This document shows, in pieces, positions 12,001 through 22,574 of a DNA stretch of 64,000 nucleotides. Each line of letters begins with the position of its first letter. Position 1 is the first letter of the stretch. The DNA is taken from positions 21,691,499 to 21,755,498 of the forward strand of contig CM019825.1 in assembly GCA_009763385.1 (NCBI GenBank). The letters run 5' to 3'. The stretch comes from Coix lacryma-jobi var. lacryma-jobi (lineage: Eukaryota > Streptophyta > Magnoliopsida > Poales > Poaceae). Below the pieces are notes generated by a model. It saw only the letters and a program-made list of their open reading frames with translations. It did not search any database and was not told the DNA's origin. The position numbers and the translations under genes are program-made.

Positions 12001-13703
12001 ATTAACTGCAGTAGGACGATAAATTATTTGTAAAACAACTAATTTATCTGCAAAGCATCATTGCATTCAAAATTTGAATCACCAACTTAGTAGGATGTAT
12101 GCCATAATTTTTCATACTAATTCTGTGGATGAACAGAATATGATTTTCTTGCTAATTCTGTGGATGACAACCAGTGTTACAAAATGTTGAGTCTCAACAA
12201 CAGACAGAAGAAGTTTAACATAGCAAATGAAACACTTCATAACTAGGTATGCAGTGGCGTACAATATATCACAGTATTAGTCGCATTTAGATGATTTGTC
12301 CCAACTTCTCAAGCCTAGTGGAATCGTTACTTAGTGTTAAACTGGTCAGTACTGACTGGCTCAGGTTTCATCATATCATGAGCATAGTTTGAGCAGTATA
12401 GAACATCAAAAAGAACACCATTCATCCCAACTTAACAAGCACTGTTACCATTACCTTGTTTGGGTAATGGCAAATGGCGTTCACACCAAAGGCCATAACT
12501 CACTATACCACAACAAAAGTTGTATTTCCCACGCAAATTCATACATCCTTAGCGGTATAATATTTTTTAAACTACGTATCAGAGTGTCATATCCTTTAAG
12601 CATATCATGCTTGAAGAAAATAAACCACATAATGATTTAAATGTCAGTAGCAGCACAGCAAGTTATAATGCATATAGAATACATTAAATGATACATATAT
12701 TCCCAAGTTACATTTAATGGTTTATTAAATATGCAGTCAACATCTGGTGGTTTGTTAAGAAATTGAGTAGAGAAGAGCGAACAAGAAAACTTACCGCATA
12801 TCTTGGTCTACTTATCATTTTTGGATCCTGCGGTCTCACAGCAAGCTTCATTCAAACAAATGAACAAAAGAAGACAATCAATGAGTTTGACCGTTGATGC
12901 CTAATGTCCCTTAAAACTGATAATAAATTATCAAGGAAATTTTATTAAGTATTAAAGACTACATCAAATAGATGTTCCCTTTTGTCACAAATGAACAATC
13001 TGAAGAAAGCAGATTCAATAGGGAAAATGCATCAGACAGCCCTATGTATTTACAAACAAGAATTCTCATTGGTTCTGTTGCCAGAAAGAATAAGAAACAA
13101 ATTCCAATAGCCACATCAATGAGTTAAACCTGAAATGTATAATTATTAACCATGCAACACGCTTGCCAACATATCATAATCACTAGGCCATACAAAGTTA
13201 CTTAATGTGGGAAAAGAGAGATAATGCCAACTAAATAACATAAATGACATGTACCTAGTTGCAGATTCATTAAGTGTAAACAATACAAGCACAGTTTCTT
13301 GCACTAGATTTTTGTAAGACTGTATAACTTACCTCAGCTTCATGAAGCTCCATTTCAATGTCTTGGGCAGACCTGCGGTTGAACTCATCAATAGAGGAAT
13401 GCTAAACTATATCAAACTACTTATTGAACAGCTACAGAAAGACTAGCATGAGCTTACTTCATCTCAACTTATTTCAATATATAAGTGTGCTAGGGGCACC
13501 AAATAGTAAGATAAACAAAAAAAATATATGGTTTCCAGAAAGGACATTAACCTTTGATGCCAATGGCTGTAGGTAGCATAGAGAGATAGCACAACCAATA
13601 TGACAATCAAGTTCCATGTGATGATAGTAGAGTAGCTGATTCGAGATGGAGCCTTCTTCGTCTTGCTTTGGATTAGCAATTGCTTGGGCTTTATCCTCGC
13701 CAT
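9100..13703 (-). CDS. CYP21-4: Membrane-anchored cyclophilin, CYP21-4 type (peptidyl-prolyl isomerase family)
   Basis: Seven exons join in frame to 227 residues: 13703-13552, 13372-13333, 12827-12795, 11952-11867, 11195-11058, 10919-10772 and 9186-9100, all with GT-AG introns. Residues 1-25 are basic. A single hydrophobic segment (about 26-44) fits a signal anchor. The cyclophilin domain runs from about 73 to 225, with FVIQGGDF at 121-128 and KLVVFGRVIKGEDIVQ at 184-199. The N-terminus (ARIKPKQLL..KTKKAPSRISY) and the domain match plant CYP21-4, reported to be Golgi-located. Active-site positions are altered: FRH replaces the usual FHR, and the tryptophan that binds cyclosporin in other members is absent, so isomerase activity may be weak. 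Exon 3 could start 18 bp earlier (in-frame alternative acceptor). Intron 6 (1.6 kb) holds a LINE remnant. Confidence 0.9.
9808..9953 (-). repeat. TRIM-like LTR fragment in cyclophilin intron 6
   Basis: Read on the minus strand, this stretch has TTAGTCCCACATTGG, a run ending in GGGGGCAGTCCTCCACC, and then TTTTGGGTTGAGTTAGGC. That order is characteristic of a widespread plant short LTR (TRIM) family. Termini and target duplication are not clear, so it is probably a solo or partial LTR. Confidence 0.35.
9960..10575 (+). pseudogene. LINE 3' remnant (zf-RVT domain) in cyclophilin intron 6
   Basis: Translating the plus strand gives LKKSWKGKFDCCSCGQQE, followed by a degenerate cysteine/histidine segment and then FAGSAWALWNYRNKML. 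These match the C-terminal zinc-binding part of plant LINE reverse transcriptases. Stops interrupt all frames. It lies opposite in orientation to the host gene and within its last intron. There is no clear polyA tail or target duplication. Confidence 0.6.
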
Positions 13704-14310
13704 CTGCTACACTGGAGGGGAACAGCTCTATCCAGGGGCGGACCCAGTGAAGGACATGGGTGTACACATGTACACCCAATAAGTTTTGCAAAGCAGTCGA
13801 AGTTAGTAGGCATAATACATGCATATACACCTGTAACTAGATTCAGATCCGATAGTATGTTAGGGTTTGGGCGCACGGTTTTTACCTACTAATTACGTTA
13901 AGGTTTGGGCGCACAGGTTCGCACAGCAGGAAGGGAGGACAGGGGGGGAGGGAATACCTGGTGTCCTGGTGGTGCTCGTCGCCGGCCAAGGTGGCGAGTG
14001 GCGAAGTAGGGCAGCAGCGACGGTCGCGGGGACACCGGGGCTGCAGAGGCCGGACGCCGCGTCGGAGCTGGTCGCGAAGTGGCTGGGCCCCAGGTGGTGC
14101 TCGACCGAGCGCGGTCTCCTCTCCGGGTTACGGCGCGGCGAGCGGGTGGAGGAGATCGGCCGCGGGCGAGACGAGTTCAGGCGGCGGACCAAGGGTCGAG
14201 CCAAGCAAGCAGTAATGGACCGTCTCCCCCCAACTCCACGAGAAAGAGGAGGACACGCCGCCAGAACCTTGAATGGAGAAGGTAAAAAGAACACACGGGC
14301 AAAATGATCA
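13704..14310 (-). promoter_or_regulatory. Leader and promoter region of the cyclophilin gene
   Basis: Upstream of the ATG at 13703 the minus strand reads TGTAGCAG directly before the start, and a GC-rich block follows at about 13920-14280. The block is probably the transcribed leader or CpG-rich promoter. Frames in it (both strands, up to 146 codons) have no recognisable domain and overlap one another. CAGGGGCGGACCCAG at 13733-13747 resembles the end of a hAT transposon, and the AT-rich DNA to about 13910 may be part of that insertion or a leader intron. Confidence 0.4.
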
Positions 14311-14528
14311 CCCCAGGTCTAAATTTTGGGTGAAAAAGATTAAACCTTGGCTTAAATCTCAAGATGGCATTTGGCGTAATGGACTCGTTTCAAGTAGGAT
14401 GAAATTCGTCTTTTCTCCTCTTCACTTTCATGTTATCTCATCACTTTTGCTGATGATGGCTCCCTAATGAATAACTATGAAACCAAGAATCAAGTACCAT
14501 AAAAACACTTGGCACCAAAGACTAGTTA

Positions 14529-14708
14529 GGGGATGTTTGGTTCCACCCCACTAAACTTTAGTCATTTTTAATGACAAAAATATCAAACACCCCGTTAAAA
14601 GGGAAGTGCATGTTTAGTCCTTTTTAGTGGGGGTGTTTGCCATTTTGGCCACTAAAAGTGACTAGAATTTAGTGACTAAAGTTCAGTGGAGTGGAACCAA
14701 ACGCCTCC
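14529..14708. mobile_element. Tourist-type MITE
   Basis: About 40-bp terminal inverted repeats (GGGGATGTTTGGTTCCACCC on the left, matching the complement of the right end with a few changes) enclose 180 bp. TTA is duplicated at 14526-14528 and 14709-14711. TTA duplication with a TGTTTGG terminus is typical of PIF/Harbinger-derived Tourist elements. No coding capacity. Confidence 0.88.
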
Positions 14709-15016
14709 TTATTTGTTTAGTGGAGAGACATATATAGCGTAACTTTTGCTATTATATTGTTAAATCTAAATGTATTCTTTAAATTATAGTTTGACGAGTC
14801 ATTTCAATAAAAGTTGTTAACCCCTTCAAACGTTTCTTACTCTAGAGAGTCAACTACGTTTTCCATCTTTGGCTAGTGATAAATTCGAATTAGAGAATGA
14901 GTATTTGGACATTTATTAGAGTCAGTTTAGAAGAGATGGGTATTTGAACATTTATTAGAGCCAGTTTGGATGAGCTCCTAGGTCAGCTTCTACGTTGAAT
15001 CTAGGAGAAGGTCTGT

Positions 15017-15394
15017 GAGCATCTCCAACAACTCTCTATTCTCACTTGCTATTTTTATAAATTTGGTAAAAACACAAATATTCTTCTCCAACAACTCCCT
15101 AAATGAACTTGTTATCTTTTCCAACTTGCTATTCCTCCGTGCCGCACGCGTAAATTTTCGCGTGCGGGTGAGGTTGCTATCCCGTGATTTCACCGTGGCC
15201 GACTGCTCACCTCTCCTAGCACAAAATCTTTTCCCCTATGCAGATCGGCCTGAGTGGGCCTAGTTTTTTTATTTTAGCAAGTTGGAATAGCAAATTGTTG
15301 GAGAGACGTCTTTTTTTTACTTGCCAAATGAATTAATAAGTTGCTAAAACTCATGATATACCAAGTTATTTTTTCCAACTTGTTGGAGATGGTT
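15017..15394. mobile_element. MITE-like inverted repeat upstream of CDSP32
   Basis: GAGCATCTCCAACAACT at the left and the complementary ACTTGTTGGAGATG at the right bound an AT-rich segment, with a second inner pair (about 15082 and 15304) of the same type. This CTCCAACA/TGTTGGAG style is common in grass MITEs. Exact ends and duplication are unclear. Confidence 0.5.
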
Positions 15395-15853
15395 AGTCAT
15401 ATGAAGCATTTTGTGGCTCTTATAGGTTTTCAAAAGGATGAAGTACTTGTTTTTTTTTTCAGGAACATTAGCTATAGGTACAATCCAGACCATCGATTTT
15501 TAACAGGTTTGCCTGTCGCGCCGTAAACCAGACATCACGATGACCTCATAAAATAGGCACCTGAATTTGTCCGCGCCAAATAAGCAGAAGCCAACAAAAG
15601 TGCAAAGATCAAATAATCAGGACTCAATGGAAAAATCTGGGCTGGAAGAAATAGGAGCCACAAGCAAGTTGGCCGCCTTTGAGGGCAAATTAAAGTGGAA
15701 TCTTGAGTGGATGTGGATGGGTTTGGATTGGCCAAGGCCAGTTTCCTTGTGGATATCCTTCCAGTTGCTTGCACTGCTACCCGTGTCATCCTATTCTGGA
15801 TTCCTCGCTTCCTCCTCCGTTCCTCAGCAGCAAGCTCAGCACACCGGCCGGCG

Positions 15854-16762
15854 ATGGCCTCCACCGCCACCTTCCTGTCCACCCTCACCACCAGGTCGTC
15901 CGCGGCAACCGCTAGCCTGCGCGGCGCCGTGCCGTCCGGCTCCGGCGCCAAGATCGTCAGGTTCTTGCCCACCCAGATCATCAGGCGGCGCACGGCGGCG
16001 GTGCTGCCCACGCCGAGGGCGGCGGTCTCGGGCACCGAGAAGGCGCCGTCGAGCAAGCACGAGCGCGTGGTGAGGGTGCACAGCGTCCAGGAGTTCGACG
16101 AGGCGCTCAAGGCCGCCAAGAACCGGCTGGTGGTGGTGGAGTTCGCGGCGAGCGACAGCGAGAGCAGCAGCCAGATCTACCCGACCATGGTGCAGCTGAG
16201 CCGCACCTGCGGCGACGTCGACTTCCTGCTCGTGGTGGGCGATGAGTCGGAGGCCACCGAGGAGCTGTTCCGCCGGGAGGGCATCGCGCAGGTGCCCCAC
16301 TTCAGCTTCTACAAGGGCGCCGAGAAGGTGCACGAGGAGGAGGCCATGGCCATCGGCCCCGAGCGCCTGGCCGGCGACGTGCTCTACTACGGCGACAGCC
16401 ACTCGGCGGTGGTGCAGCTGCACTCGCGGGAGGACGTGGAGGCGCTCATCGGCGAGCACCGCGGCGCCGAGGGCAAGCTCGTCGTGCTGGACGTCGGCCT
16501 CAAGCACTGCGGGCCCTGCGTCAAGGTGTACCCCACCGTGCTGAAGCTGTCGCGGTCCATGGTCGGCAACACCGTCTTCGCGCGCATGAACGGCGACGAG
16601 AACGACAGCTGCATGGAGTTCCTCAGGGACATGAAAATCGTCGAGGTGCCCACCTTCGTCTTCATCAGGGACGGCCAGATCGTCGGCCGCTACGTCGGCT
16701 CCGGCAAGGGGGAGCTCATCGGCGAGATCCTCAGATACAACGGCGTCAGGGTCACCTACTGA
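15854..16762 (+). CDS. CDSP32: Chloroplast thioredoxin-like protein CDSP32
   Basis: One uninterrupted exon encodes 302 residues. Residues 1 to about 60 (MASTATFLST, rich in Ser/Thr/Arg/Ala) look like a chloroplast transit peptide. Two thioredoxin folds follow: residues about 72-180, which lack a CxxC site but keep the cis-proline loop QVPHF (P148), and about 185-300, with the redox centre HCGPC (218-222) and cis-proline EVPTF (P266). Length, twin-module layout and the HCGPC centre match CDSP32, the drought-induced plastid protein that reduces peroxiredoxins and methionine sulfoxide reductases. The frame is open back to 15707, but this ATG has a good context (GCGATGG) and starts the transit peptide. 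Very high third-position GC is normal for grass genes. Confidence 0.95.
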   Translation: MASTATFLSTLTTRSSAATASLRGAVPSGSGAKIVRFLPTQIIRRRTAAVLPTPRAAVSGTEKAPSSKHERVVRVHSVQEFDEALKAAKNRLVVVEFAASDSESSSQIYPTMVQLSRTCGDVDFLLVVGDESEATEELFRREGIAQVPHFSFYKGAEKVHEEEAMAIGPERLAGDVLYYGDSHSAVVQLHSREDVEALIGEHRGAEGKLVVLDVGLKHCGPCVKVYPTVLKLSRSMVGNTVFARMNGDENDSCMEFLRDMKIVEVPTFVFIRDGQIVGRYVGSGKGELIGEILRYNGVRVTY

Positions 16763-18596
16763 GAAGTCGTCGGAGCAAGCGCCAAGCAGCAATTCACACA
16801 CATATATATATGAATAGAGAAACAGCATGCAAATTGAAGATACAAATTTTAAATTAGTGCCGGTCTCCCAGTTGAAAACTCGCCTCGCGGGCATAGGGTG
16901 ATCCTTCGTCATCTAGTGCTTAATTAGGTTTCTTTGCTGTTGTCGTTCTTTGTGTTAGGTTACTTTGGCTGTCGTCGTTGTGTGCCTTTGTGGTGCTGTG
17001 TCGTCTTCTTTATCAATACACTAGTTAAGTACCCGTGCGTTGCAACGGGAGCAACAAAGAAATCAAAGTTCTTTTTGGTAGCCATGCCAAAATCAAGACC
17101 ATGTCAATTTAATTTTGCATGTTTGTTGCACCATGATAATGACAAAATACTATGTTTTAAATTTCATAACACGATGTTTGTACCCAATCACTTTACAACA
17201 CATGATACAAATCTGTCTTTGAAATCAAATAAAATAAGTTCGGATCATAATAATTGTATGTGTTCACACTGACTATCGACTCTACCATAGTTTACATATG
17301 ATGTCCTTAAGATACTCTTCTAAGCATACATGAATTTAAGAAAGATAAATCCCAGGCAATTTACATTGTCAAGAATACTTGATCCAACAATACATCTCCA
17401 TAGCAAATTGTAGCACAAATATTTAACCACTACTCTCTTGCTCCCATTAAAAGTACCATTTTTACTTTTAAATTTCTTGTTTGACTGTTCGTCTTATCCA
17501 AAATTTTTATATAAATAATAAATAAATAAGTCAATATTTAAGTCTTATAGGTAAATACCTATGCGTTACAATAGGAATACATAATACCATGATAACAATT
17601 TAATAAGTAAACTAAAGAGGTAAATTTAATTTAATTTATCAGGAGGTATTTTTTCTACTTACAACACATGCGAGCATTATCATAACAAGTTTGTGTTTTA
17701 CCTTAACCATAACAAGTTTGTGTTTTGTAACATTAAGAATATAATCTATTAATAGTTCGACCAAGAGAATGTGCTTTACATAGACACCAAGCTGCCGCTC
17801 GTCATCTTAGAAGCTGTAGTTAGATGTATCCTGTTTGTTAGTTTTAAAAGTTTATGAAGTACCGATGATATCTTAAAAAAATATGTACCAACACAGAATA
17901 GCCACGGAAAAGAGAAACATGATGTGTTGGATCAAAATTGTAAGTCTTTTCACTATTTCTTTGCAAGTTTATAAGAATTGAAATCAAAATTGCCTTAAAG
18001 CATTACAATTCCTTGTAAGATTAAAGTTGAGCATCTAATCTGAGGCACATGTGCTGCCAGGAAAAAATAAAAAATAAAAAAGCACAAACAAATTAATCGT
18101 GTTTAATCTACATTTAATCTATCTAGACGCTAATCCATCTGGGGGCTAGGAAGTGGTCTAGTGCCTAGTTTTTTTCTTGGAACCTTGGCTCCTATTACTT
18201 AAAATAAGGATAGCATCATCATTTTCGCTGAAAAAGCTAGCACAAGCTCAAGCTGCCTTTTACTTTATCTATGCTTGTCTGTAGCACTCCAAACATTTTT
18301 GTCTATGCTTACTCATTTGTCCTTTACGCCAATTAATTGCTGATATTATTTCTGACTACTTGTAGTGAGAATCTGAGAGTAATATGCCATATCTAACTGA
18401 TCAACACTCTGTGTGTCAGGGGCTCTATAGTGCTAGAGACATCTGAGAAAATGGCATACGGGCATGTATGTAAGGTTAGGGGCCAAATCAATTGAATTGA
18501 AACATCAGTTCTAGATCAAGGCTACAACAAACATAGCTACCATAAAACATGCTTCTTCTATCTCATCTCATAAAAATGGGTGATTCCAAAAACAAA

Positions 18597-18640
18597 CATA
18601 GTCACCATAAAACAAGGGCATAGTCACCATAAAACAAGGG
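18597..18640. repeat. 22-bp tandem duplication
   Basis: CATAGTCACCATAAAACAAG plus two Gs is present twice, head to tail and without mismatch. It is a short recent slippage-type duplication in intergenic DNA. Confidence 0.85.
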
Positions 18641-20213
18641 CATGCGATATTTCTTTGTAATTTTGTTCCTTTTCCTAATATATATGTTTTCACATTATAC
18701 CAAACTATTACTGAACTATGAGTGAACTGATGTTGAACGTGTCATACTTATCTGAAACAATAAAGCTAATCAGATCATGGATGTTGATATACCTGTATTT
18801 ATTTGCACATGTAATTCCTGAGTATCTACCTGCAGTATAAAATAATTATTATTAGGTCAGAACCAGAAAAAGATGGAGCGGAGCAAAGAGCAGATATACA
18901 TGTTTTGCATTCATTGAATCCAAGGTAAGTAATTTTAATGCGCAGGCATGATTGTCCAAAAATTAGTTAATGGGAAAATATATCATGTTATCATCGTACT
19001 CACATGCAGCATAGCAATAGGATAGAAAGCAAGGAAAAAATTAGAGAATATTTGCTCGCACCCAATAAAGATATTTGGTTTGTTGGGCATTGCATTGAAA
19101 ACTTATAGGATAAAATATTGAACACTGCTTATGAATCATCAAAATGGAAATATGACTTTACAACACAAAACCACAGGCAATCACTTTGACCATATTTGGG
19201 CTCACAGCACAATGAGCATACATGAACAGGAAGTTGAAGATATAATCGAGCACTATTAGGCAAGTAGATGGACTGTACAATTGCATTAATAGGCCAATAT
19301 ATGGATTTTTCAGTGGATAATGAATGATTGATTCACTTATACCCATACTGTAGATATGCAAACATTTACCTATCTTGACAGGCTGACACAACAGCTTGTT
19401 TGGCCTGCTCGTCCAGTAGCAGCAACTTCTTTGGCCTGCTCATCCAGTAGTAGGGATTATATACGGGTTAGGTTCTATTAATTGGCTGACAACATGAAGT
19501 AAAGTGATGCAATGGAAAAACCTGCTATTTTTTATGCTTACAAAGCCTAAAGATCGCTCATGAGAAGCTCACTGATATTGATATTATAAGGACAAATGTA
19601 GTTTTGTGGGCAGCCTGCAGAAAAAAATTAGGTGGCTCCAAAACTTCACCAAAAGTCAACCAAATCAAGTCCGATTAGTCTGAGATTTTAGCCACAGGCC
19701 CACAACTTCAAAATATCAAGGGTAATTCATCCCAACAGTGAACCTAAAATAACTCAAATAATATTGCCAATTTCAGAACAAATTTGAGAAAACATGAAAT
19801 CTATGGTGTTGTCCATACCTCAATGGCTGGGCCCGCTGGTTCATAATCTCTGATGTAAACACATTGGAAACCATAAAATGGCATAATCAAGTATCTAAGT
19901 ATTTCATATACAACAGGATAACGTAATATGAAGATCAGATGTGTTTTTAGCACCTTTCATTTACAAAGCGCTGGTTTTGTCATTCAGTGCTGACCACAGA
20001 GCTTATGGATCTCCAAATAACTCTCTCATTTGAATGAACAGAGAAAATTGATCAATTGCAGTTGTTGTTTGTGGTTTGCAACCTTCTTGGTTGCCATGGT
20101 TAAAGCAAATTGGGCAGCTACAAAGGTAAAGAAACCACTAATATTACAAAGGTAAGAACTGAAAGCAACATTACAAAATGGATGCAAAGAGGCATTAATT
20201 GAACAAAATTTCA

Positions 20214-20298
20214 GATCAGTCTGTAGCTGTTACCTGCATGAATAAGTTTATACGGATCAGTCCGTAGTAACTGTTACCTGCATGAATAAGTTTATACG
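20214..20298. repeat. 41/44-bp tandem duplication
   Basis: Two adjacent units start with GATCAGT and end with AATAAGTTTATACG. The second has a small insertion near GTAGTAACTG. No gene is associated. Confidence 0.85.
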
Positions 20299-20549
20299 TC
20301 TATGTTATCTTTTGAACAAAGCCACATACAGTATGTTATCTCCATAGTCTATGTTATATTTTATTGATCAACATAGTGAAGAACACAGAAAAGTTCAACC
20401 GTAGATATGTCCATCTCCATCATTGTTCCCGCAGAAACCTGAGCACGACTATCTAGCTAGTAAAAAATTTGTTGTATAGGCAAATCACCGCCCATTACCA
20501 TGAAGCAGAACACATCCAAACTTACTCGCTAACTGCGTCATACACTAAA

Positions 20550-21900
20550 CCAAAAGATTCGCTAGTGTCCCTTAATTGAAGACGTGATGATGCTCAACGC
20601 AGAGGGCATGACGATGGACATCGACAGAGCACAAATGGAGGGGGCAGACGACGCAAGGCAATTTGGCTTGAGGAAGCAACGCACCTGCGGGACTGGCCTC
20701 AATGCTGCGGGAGAGGAATAGGAGGTGAGGGCATCCTATATGATGTCCATATAAGAGAATAATCCCGTATAATTTGTACAATTCTACTACGTGCATATGG
20801 AAACATTTGGTGATCTATAGGCTACATGTATTAAATCAGATCAGAGAAAGTTAGGTTTAGAAAATTTGGGACCTTGCAATGAAGAAGCGCAGGGAGATGG
20901 TTGCGGGTCCAAGGGCGCGATGGCCGTAGAGCGCAGGTGCTGTGACGCTCCGATCGGGTCGGCGGCGAGGCAGTAGGCGATCAATGAGGGAGTAGACTGA
21001 GTAGGGCTTGGAGTGGTAGGTGGAGGGGAACGACGTCTTGGGGTTTGGGTCCCTCATGAAGGGAGGAACGGCGACGCGCATGGTGGCTGCACCGCATCGC
21101 GGCCATGGCCACCGGGTGGGCTCGCCTGCATAGCGCCGTGCCCAAGAGGTGACCACCGTTGTTGGGCGCTCAGACGCATGCGCCGCACACGGGACGTCGT
21201 CAGCCCGGTTGCGTGCTCCGTGCGGAGGAGACCACCGAGGTGGCTCCTCATGTGCCTTCGTTGCACAGCTAGGGCGCCGTCGGCACGGCTGTGCAGGAGA
21301 GGCCATCGGACGGGATCTGGCATCCCCGCGTCCTCGGTCCGCCGCCAGCTCCTTGACCTGCGCGAGCGAGATCTGGCATCCCCGTGTCCTCGGACCGCCG
21401 CCAGCTCCTCGACCTGCGCTAGCGAGATCTGACACTGCCATGTGCTCGACCCCGTCGCCGGCTCCTCAACCCAATATGCATGCGGGCGAGATCTGACACC
21501 GCTATGTGCTCGACCCCGTCGCCGGCTCCTCAACCCAATATGCCTCCTTGGCCTGCCGCCTCTTCGTTAGCTAGTGCAGGGAGAGAGAAGCCACCCCGCA
21601 GGCGCGTGAGGGGGTGGCGTGCGTGCTGGATTTGCGCCGAGCGGGAGAAGGCGCGCATGGAGCCGTGTGCCGAGCGACAAAGGGCGGCGAGATGTGGTCG
21701 TGCCGGGCAGAGGGAATGGCGAGTGGGCGACCTCCGGGTCGTGGCCGGGCGACGGTTACGCGAGGCGCGTGGGAGATCGCCGGGTGAGGAGGAGCGAAGC
21801 GATGGGGATAATCAGACGATGTCATTTCCTTTTAGGAGTAGAGATACATGTCCGACAAAGCTCTGTTGCTCGGTAGCTCTTTGATTATAAAAAAAAACTA
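20550..21900. other. GC-rich island without a supported gene
   Basis: From about 20850 to 21820 the composition turns GC-rich and frames of 80-195 codons open on both strands. They overlap one another, contain no recognisable domain and partly derive from a tandem repeat (21314-21545). It could be a promoter or first exon of an unseen transcript, or gene fragments carried by a transposon. An intact coding gene is not supported. Confidence 0.35.
21314..21545. repeat. Four-unit tandem repeat, 56-64 bp
   Basis: Units begin with GATCTG at 21314, 21370, 21426 and 21490. The first two are near-identical (period 56) and the last two resemble each other more (period 64). The array is GC-rich with CGCCGCCAGCTCCT/CGTCGCCGGCTCCT cores, which creates repetitive open frames on both strands. 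Confidence 0.8.
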
Positions 21901-22574
21901 CAGTCGACGAAAAAACTGTACTTTTATCATCTTGTGTGCTGATCTATCAGCTTTCTTGTCCAACTGTCTTGCACAGTTGCTAGTTTACCTGCTCCTATAG
22001 ACGATTCTTTCGACGATTGAACTCCAGGAAATGGTATAGCCACAAAATTTGTTCCAACTTTGCCAATTTCCATACCACGAAATACCTACGGTGGAATCCA
22101 CATACAACAAAAGAACCGCTCAACAAGAGACCAGGATCACCAAACATTTGTCAAACACAACTATACGTCTGAAAATATCGCAAGCATGTTTTTTTTTCCA
22201 GACACCAAGCTGGAAAGGACAATAAAGTGTGCCAACCATGATTGGAAAAATATCAACTCCAGAAGAGGGGAATTGCACCGTGTCCACCAGTTTTACACTT
22301 CACAGGAAATTATACATCAGATATTGCTTTCGTCACTCCCAGATCTTTTACCCAGCTATTTGCTGGGGGCTGACACCAAGCACTGGTTAGATGTGATGGT
22401 GCCGGCCTGCTGAAATGCTCTTACAGGGAGTGATCTCTCTGCGCTATCAGATTATATAGCTGCCAGACATTTAGAAAATTTCAGGGGATTACATACATAC
22501 ATAATTTCTCCTAGGAATCTGACCTACAGATGCTAACAGGCTGATTTTGTAAACTACACTAAGTGAACACGATG

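Larger units (their letters stand above)
16763..20549. other. Intergenic AT-rich DNA with repeat fragments
   Basis: The first 250 bp are presumably the CDSP32 3' untranslated region. At about 17022-17052 the text CCCGTGCGTTGCAACGGG occurs, a palindrome-like word common at ends of an unclassified grass repeat, with a decayed second copy near 17555. A degraded Stowaway-like stretch lies at about 17440-17520. No coding region is supported, and the longest open frames have no recognisable domain. Confidence 0.5.

Noticed and set aside
15707..15853. N-terminal extension of the CDSP32 frame
   Set aside because: The frame is open upstream, but the ATG at 15854 has a good context and begins a typical transit peptide; the 302-residue product matches family length.
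15836..16912. 358-codon open frame on the minus strand across CDSP32
   Set aside because: It is antisense to a clearly conserved gene and arises from its very high third-position GC; the product has no recognisable domain.
21054..21533. Long minus-strand frames in the GC-rich island
   Set aside because: Frames overlap on both strands and are shaped by the tandem repeat; no domain and no splice logic.
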